A stretch of DNA of 64,000 nt, taken from Mariniflexile fucanivorans (lineage in GTDB: Bacteria; Bacteroidota; Bacteroidia; Flavobacteriales; Flavobacteriaceae). This document shows, in pieces, positions 59,972 to 64,000 of the stretch (positions are counted from its first letter, which is position 1; the number at the start of each line of letters is the position of its first letter). The notes beneath the pieces are model-generated. The model did not search any database, was not told where the DNA came from, and saw only the letters and a program-made list of their open reading frames with translations. The stretch lies in the NCBI RefSeq assembly GCF_004341235.1, contig NZ_SLUP01000001.1, forward strand, positions 434,001 to 498,000, given 5' to 3'. Both the position numbers and the translations under genes were made by a program.

Positions 59972-61067
59972 TATCTTTTGATGCCTTGTTCCATACTTTT
60001 ATTTTATCGCCTTTCTTAACGCCTTCGGTAATTTCGACGTTTATACCATCGGATAAACCTAAAGTGACATCTTGTTTTTTGTATTTTCCCTCACCTTCCT
60101 GTATTTCAACAAAAGGTTTTTCAGTAATTCTGTTGTATTGCAATAAGGCCTCTCTTATGGCTAAAACACTGTCTTTACTTTCAATATCAATTTCGGCATT
60201 GGCGCTATAACCTGCTCTTACATTTGTTGAATTATCAAGCGTTACATTAGCTTTAACGGTAAATTGAACCGCACCATTTTCCTCAACACCACGTGGTGCC
60301 ACGAAAGTAAGTGTCGCCGGAAATTCTTTTTCGTTGATAGCTCCCAAAATAACTTTAATTTCTTTGCCCTCTTTAAGTTTGCCTACTTCTGCTTCATCTA
60401 CTTTTCCTTCAAAAATCATGAAACTCATGTCGGCAATAATAGCAATAGTGGTTCCTGCATTAAAGTTGTTACTTTGAATGACTTGATCGCCTTCACGCAC
60501 CGGAATTTCTAAAATGGTACCCGCTATTTGTGCTATAATATTAGTATTTGCTGAACTGCCTCCAGAAATAGACCCACGCTTTATAATTTGATAATCGTTT
60601 TGTGCTTGCGATAAAGTTTCTTTAGCTTGATTAAATGCCAATTCGCTATTCTCGAAATCTTGTTTTGAAATCACACCTTTTTCAAAAAGCGATTTATTTC
60701 TTTCATATAACACCTTCGCATTATCAAAAGACAATTTTGTTGAAGATATTCTACTGCTAGCACCTACCAAACTTTGCTCGTTTGGTACAACTCTAATTTT
60801 TGCAATTAAGTCACCTTTTTTTACGATATCACCTTCTTCAACAAGAATTTCATCTACAATACCAGAAATTTGAGGTTTTAATTCAATTTCTTCTTCAGGA
60901 TTTAATTTTCCCGTTGCTACGGCTTTTGTATTGATGGATGTGTAAAAAGGCTCTTCTACTTTAAAATCTTCAATACCCTTAGAATTGGCGTCTTTAAAAT
61001 ACTTTAATACAAACGCTAATAGTATGATAACTACTAATACTAAAATAATTTTTACTGTTTTGTTCAT
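59952..61067 (-). CDS. Periplasmic adaptor (MacA/HlyD type)
   Basis: The 371-residue membrane fusion protein has an N-terminal membrane anchor (about 5-25), the lipoyl half motif IVDEILVEEGDIVKKGDLIAKI near 75, an alpha-helical hairpin (about 95-160, LSFDNAKVLYERNKSLFEKGVISKQDFE), the second lipoyl half AQIAGTILEIPVREGDQV, and beta-barrel and membrane-proximal domains. It links the two FtsX-type permeases encoded upstream to TolC downstream. It differs from the first adaptor (4070) in being membrane-anchored rather than a lipoprotein. Confidence 0.92.
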   Translation of the reverse strand: MNKTVKIILVLVVIILLAFVLKYFKDANSKGIEDFKVEEPFYTSINTKAVATGKLNPEEEIELKPQISGIVDEILVEEGDIVKKGDLIAKIRVVPNEQSLVGASSRISSTKLSFDNAKVLYERNKSLFEKGVISKQDFENSELAFNQAKETLSQAQNDYQIIKRGSISGGSSANTNIIAQIAGTILEIPVREGDQVIQSNNFNAGTTIAIIADMSFMIFEGKVDEAEVGKLKEGKEIKVILGAINEKEFPATLTFVAPRGVEENGAVQFTVKANVTLDNSTNVRAGYSANAEIDIESKDSVLAIREALLQYNRITEKPFVEIQEGEGKYKKQDVTLGLSDGINVEITEGVKKGDKIKVWNKASKDNEDEEK

Positions 61068-61082
61068 TTTTATGTTGATTGA

Positions 61083-62327
61083 TTATTCTTCTCTTAATGC
61101 TTCTATTGGTTTGATGCTTGTGGCTTTAAATGCGGGGATTAAACCAATTAACGACCCTAATACAACTAATATGATAAGCGCTATAAATACGATTGCTATA
61201 GATACAGAAGCGTTTACTATCACCGCATCTGTACCTTGACCGAAGGCTGCATCCAACCCTATTAAAATCCAGCCGCCAGTGATGATTCCGAAAATACCAG
61301 CTACCATTGTTAAAAATACCGCTTCCAATACTATTTGGCGTTTAATTTCAAAAGGTGTTGCGCCCAATGCTCGACGGATTCCGATTTCTTTAGTACGTTC
61401 TCTTACGGTAATCAGCAATATATTTCCAATAGCAAAAACACCGGCAATTAATGTTGCAATGCCTACAAACCATGTTAAAAACTGCATACCTATTAAAAAA
61501 CCAGTAAATTTTTTAAATTCTTTACCTAGGTTGAAACTGCCAAAGGCACGTGAATCTTCTGGATGAATATTGTTTAAGTTTTTTAATAACAGTTTAACGT
61601 CTTCTTCAATTTGTTTAATATCATAGTCCGGTTTTCCGGTTATCATCATCCAACCTATTCTATCACCTCTATTGTATATTTGCTGAAAGGTTGTAAATGG
61701 AATGTGAATATCTGTTGATGGTCCCATGTTCACGTTCCCCACTTCAAAAATGCCCACTACAATAAAATTGATACCATTAATATCGATATATTTTCCAATG
61801 GCATCTTCATCTTTTTCAAAAAGTTGTTTGTAAGTGTCTTCTGAAATGACTGCTATTTTTTTATTATCATCTATATCATTTTGATTGATGAACCGACCAT
61901 TTATGAGTTTTTTCTTTTGTAATTGGTCCAACAACGGATAATCGCCCGCCATTTGGAAACTTCCCGAAAGAAAATTTCTGGTAACATTTGTACCTTGTTG
62001 ACTTCTTGGAAGCACAAACTCGATGCCTTCTACATTTTCTTCAACTTTTTTAGCATCAGTTAATGATAATCTTACTTGCTTACCTTCCTGAAACCCTTTA
62101 AATGGTTTGCTTGTGTTTTGGCCCCAAACAAATACACTATTGGTTGCGAAACTACCAAATAATCTATTAAATGAATTTTCTAACCCTCTAGCAGAACCCA
62201 ATAAGCCAATTAGCAGTAAAATACCCCACCAAACACCCACCATAGTAAGGATAGACCTTAGTTTGTTTTTACTAAAGCTATCAAAAACTTCTTGCCACGT
62301 ATCGCTTTCAAATAAAAATTTAAACAT
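61083..62327 (-). CDS. ABC exporter permease, MacB/FtsX type (1)
   Basis: The 414-residue permease has one N-terminal membrane helix (about 30-50), a large periplasmic MacB_PCD domain (about 55-280) and three C-terminal helices (about 290-405) with the FtsX signature TVRERTKEIGIRRALGATPFEIKRQIVLEAVFLT. Its C-terminal EALREE motif is typical of MacB and LolC-type permeases. It starts two bases after the paralogous permease gene, so the two probably assemble as a heterodimer. Confidence 0.92.
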   Translation of the reverse strand: MFKFLFESDTWQEVFDSFSKNKLRSILTMVGVWWGILLLIGLLGSARGLENSFNRLFGSFATNSVFVWGQNTSKPFKGFQEGKQVRLSLTDAKKVEENVEGIEFVLPRSQQGTNVTRNFLSGSFQMAGDYPLLDQLQKKKLINGRFINQNDIDDNKKIAVISEDTYKQLFEKDEDAIGKYIDINGINFIVVGIFEVGNVNMGPSTDIHIPFTTFQQIYNRGDRIGWMMITGKPDYDIKQIEEDVKLLLKNLNNIHPEDSRAFGSFNLGKEFKKFTGFLIGMQFLTWFVGIATLIAGVFAIGNILLITVRERTKEIGIRRALGATPFEIKRQIVLEAVFLTMVAGIFGIITGGWILIGLDAAFGQGTDAVIVNASVSIAIVFIALIILVVLGSLIGLIPAFKATSIKPIEALREE

Positions 62328-62329
62328 GT

Positions 62330-63559
62330 TTAGTCGTTTCTTAGTGCTACAATTGGTTTAATTTTCGATGCTCTTTTAGCTGGAAAATACCCTGCTATGG
62401 CACCTGCTCCTACTAATGTTAAGGTGGCTCCTATTACCAAACTATTACTTACGCCAGGGTCTTTAATAAAATAATCCTTCAAAATGGGTTCAGCAAGTTC
62501 TATAACGCCTACGCCTATTAATAGCCCAACGTAACCTGCAATAGCTGTAATTAAAATAGATTCCATTAAAATGATAGAAACAATAGATCTTGGTGTCGCT
62601 CCTAATGCTTTACGAATACCTATTTCTTTGGTACGTTCTTTAACAATAAAAATCATAATATTGCTTACCCCCACAATTCCGGCAATTAAGGTTCCAAAAC
62701 CAATTACCAAAATAATAACGGTTAAACCAAAAGTCATTTGGCTAACGGCTTTAGTACCTTCTGCCATGTTTCGAACTCTTACAGCCCGTTGGTCGCTACT
62801 GGCTACTGAAAATCGGTCTTTAAGTTTTTTTGTAATGGATGTACTAAAAGCCAAAGCTTGATCATAATTCATTTCAGGGTTGTAGGTAAGGTTTATTTGA
62901 TCGATATAATCGTTGTTACCATAAACTTGTTGAGCGGTACTTACTGGGGTATATATGATACGCTCTTCATAATCGCCGCCATCATCGGTAAAAATACCCA
63001 CAACTTTATAGGGAATACCACTTAAATTTATATACTTGCCTAAAGCTGTGGTTTTTAAAAATAGATCTTCTTCAATTTTTCTGCCAATTACAACTACTTT
63101 GGTTTTATTTTCTAAATCGTTTTGATTGATGTAACGCCCTTCTATGACATTGGTTTTTTCAAGAAATTGATGATCTGGATGCACCCCGCGTAAACTGTAG
63201 CTGCTTTGCTCATTTCTAAATGATGCTTGCACATTATTGTAAATACGAGCAGTGATAAATTCTACTTTATTGCCAAATTCATCTTTAATATAGCTAAAGT
63301 CTTCATTTTTAAATTGAATTTGTCTTCCTGCCTGAAGTCCTTTATTGGCTTTGGTTGTTTTTCCTGAATTTATATATATAGAATTTGTAGCATCATCACT
63401 AAATGCTTCAGCAAACGTGTTTTGTAAACCATTTGCAATACCAAAAAGTATAGTGAATAACAATATCGCAAAAGCCACCGTAAAACCGGAAAGTAAACTT
63501 CTGGTTCTGTTTTTATTGATACTTTGGAATATTTCTCGCCAAAGGTCTATATCAAACAT
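62330..63559 (-). CDS. ABC exporter permease, MacB/FtsX type (2)
   Basis: This 409-residue paralogue of the following permease has a WREIFQSINKNRTRSLLSGFTVAFAILLF helix, a periplasmic MacB_PCD domain (about 50-270) and three C-terminal helices with VKERTKEIGIRKALGATPRSIVSIILMESILIT. The last residues RASKIKPIVALRND match the family. The ATPase gene upstream overlaps its start by eight bases. With the ATPase and adaptor it forms a MacAB-like exporter whose substrate (peptide, macrolide or lipoprotein) is unknown. Confidence 0.92.
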   Translation of the reverse strand: MFDIDLWREIFQSINKNRTRSLLSGFTVAFAILLFTILFGIANGLQNTFAEAFSDDATNSIYINSGKTTKANKGLQAGRQIQFKNEDFSYIKDEFGNKVEFITARIYNNVQASFRNEQSSYSLRGVHPDHQFLEKTNVIEGRYINQNDLENKTKVVVIGRKIEEDLFLKTTALGKYINLSGIPYKVVGIFTDDGGDYEERIIYTPVSTAQQVYGNNDYIDQINLTYNPEMNYDQALAFSTSITKKLKDRFSVASSDQRAVRVRNMAEGTKAVSQMTFGLTVIILVIGFGTLIAGIVGVSNIMIFIVKERTKEIGIRKALGATPRSIVSIILMESILITAIAGYVGLLIGVGVIELAEPILKDYFIKDPGVSNSLVIGATLTLVGAGAIAGYFPAKRASKIKPIVALRND

Positions 63560-64000
63560 ACTGTTCTGCTCTTACTTGGGTTACTTTTACATCTTCTAGT
63601 ATGACACCATCGCGCAGGCGGACGATACGTTTACACATATTGGCTATATCTTCTTCGTGTGTTACCATTAAAATGGTTTTGCCTTCATCATTTAACTGCT
63701 GAATAAACGCCATAATTTCATGGGAAGTTGTGGTATCTAATGCTCCTGTTGGCTCATCGGCTAATAATAATTTAGGATTTGCAGCTAAAGCGCGCGCTAT
63801 GGCTACACGTTGGTTTTGCCCCCCCGATAATTCTTTTGGTAAATGATGCGCCCAATTTGCCAAACCTACTTTTTCCAAATGAAACATAGCCAATTCTTGG
63901 CGTTCTTTACGTTTCATCCCTTGGTAATATAAAGGTAATGCCACATTTTCAAGGGCATTTTTATAATTTATAAGGTTAAAAGATTGAAAAATAAACCCTA
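63552..64000 (-). CDS. ABC transporter ATP-binding subunit (MacB/LolD type), 5' end beyond the window
   Basis: The gene is cut by the window edge: the N-terminal part with Walker A is missing and 149 codons are visible. The visible part begins inside the Q-loop (GFIFQSFNLI, encoded at 63970-64000) and includes NALENVALPLYYQGM. It then has the ABC signature LSGGQNQRVAIARALAANP, Walker B KLLLADEPTGALD and the H-loop MVTHE. It belongs to the lipoprotein/macrolide exporter ATPase group. The end overlaps the first permease gene by eight bases, and it drives the tripartite system encoded downstream. Confidence 0.94.
   Translation of the reverse strand, partial: GFIFQSFNLINYKNALENVALPLYYQGMKRKERQELAMFHLEKVGLANWAHHLPKELSGGQNQRVAIARALAANPKLLLADEPTGALDTTTSHEIMAFIQQLNDEGKTILMVTHEEDIANMCKRIVRLRDGVILEDVKVTQVRAEQYV

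Overview
The window is chromosomal DNA of a bacterium of the Bacteroidetes, most likely family Flavobacteriaceae; I cannot assign the genus. The evidence is the low GC content, promoters of the Bacteroidetes type (TTTG, 19 bases, TAnnTTTG; clearest at 1440-1470 and 39307-39337), a PorP/SprF-type IX secretion protein, the gene order rplM-rpsI-rpsB-tsf, an atpD-atpC pair separated from the other ATP synthase genes, and a LytTR two-component pair whose kinase carries TPR repeats. No rRNA, tRNA or CRISPR array was seen.

Layout. 1-1354: polyprenyl diphosphate synthase and a coupled small protein. 1440-8702: a TetR-controlled RND efflux operon (TolC, adaptor, pump), interrupted between TolC and adaptor by a four-helix-bundle gene set in octamer repeats. 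8723-19258: a MITE-like element, gamma-glutamyltransferase, aspS, two tandem ClC proteins (the second with altered anion-pathway residues), a repeat field, tadA and dxs. 19259-23302: an accessory cassette with a P-loop kinase-like protein, a membrane-anchored protein, a 46-residue ORF, a PIN-GNAT-PUA-like fusion, an ASCH protein and a 58-residue membrane ORF, several of them joined by overlapping start and stop codons. 23397-31086: acetyltransferase, repeat field, gamma-carbonic anhydrase, a LytTR regulator and kinase separated by a GIY-YIG gene between direct repeats, then SIMPL, VWA and cysteine-free thioredoxin-fold proteins. 31218-39035: metallophosphoesterase, polA, an amidase, a DUF1801 protein, a frameshifted VOC gene and a YgiQ radical SAM protein. 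39307-44349: ribosomal proteins, EF-Ts and ATP synthase beta/epsilon. 44351-49451: umuD and umuC in unusual order, a DUF3157-like protein, an XRE/DUF2975 pair and a MocR regulator. 49439-53905: a probable MocR operator, a TonB receptor, an NfeD-like protein and a flotillin. 53985-64000: PorP, NifU, dodecin, DUF1304, MscS, TsaB and a MacAB-TolC type export operon that runs off the right edge.

How the genes work together. Two separate tripartite efflux systems lie at the two ends. dxs makes isoprenoid precursors that the polyprenyl synthase elongates, although the two genes are far apart. The NfeD-like protein and flotillin form a membrane microdomain pair. Much of the accessory content is tied to dispersed repeats. 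Two unrelated single genes, the four-helix-bundle and the GIY-YIG gene, have each been placed inside an operon or gene pair, are bounded by repeats, and take their last codons from repeat DNA. The best candidate for an undescribed system is the PIN-GNAT-PUA/ASCH cassette at 19487-23302.
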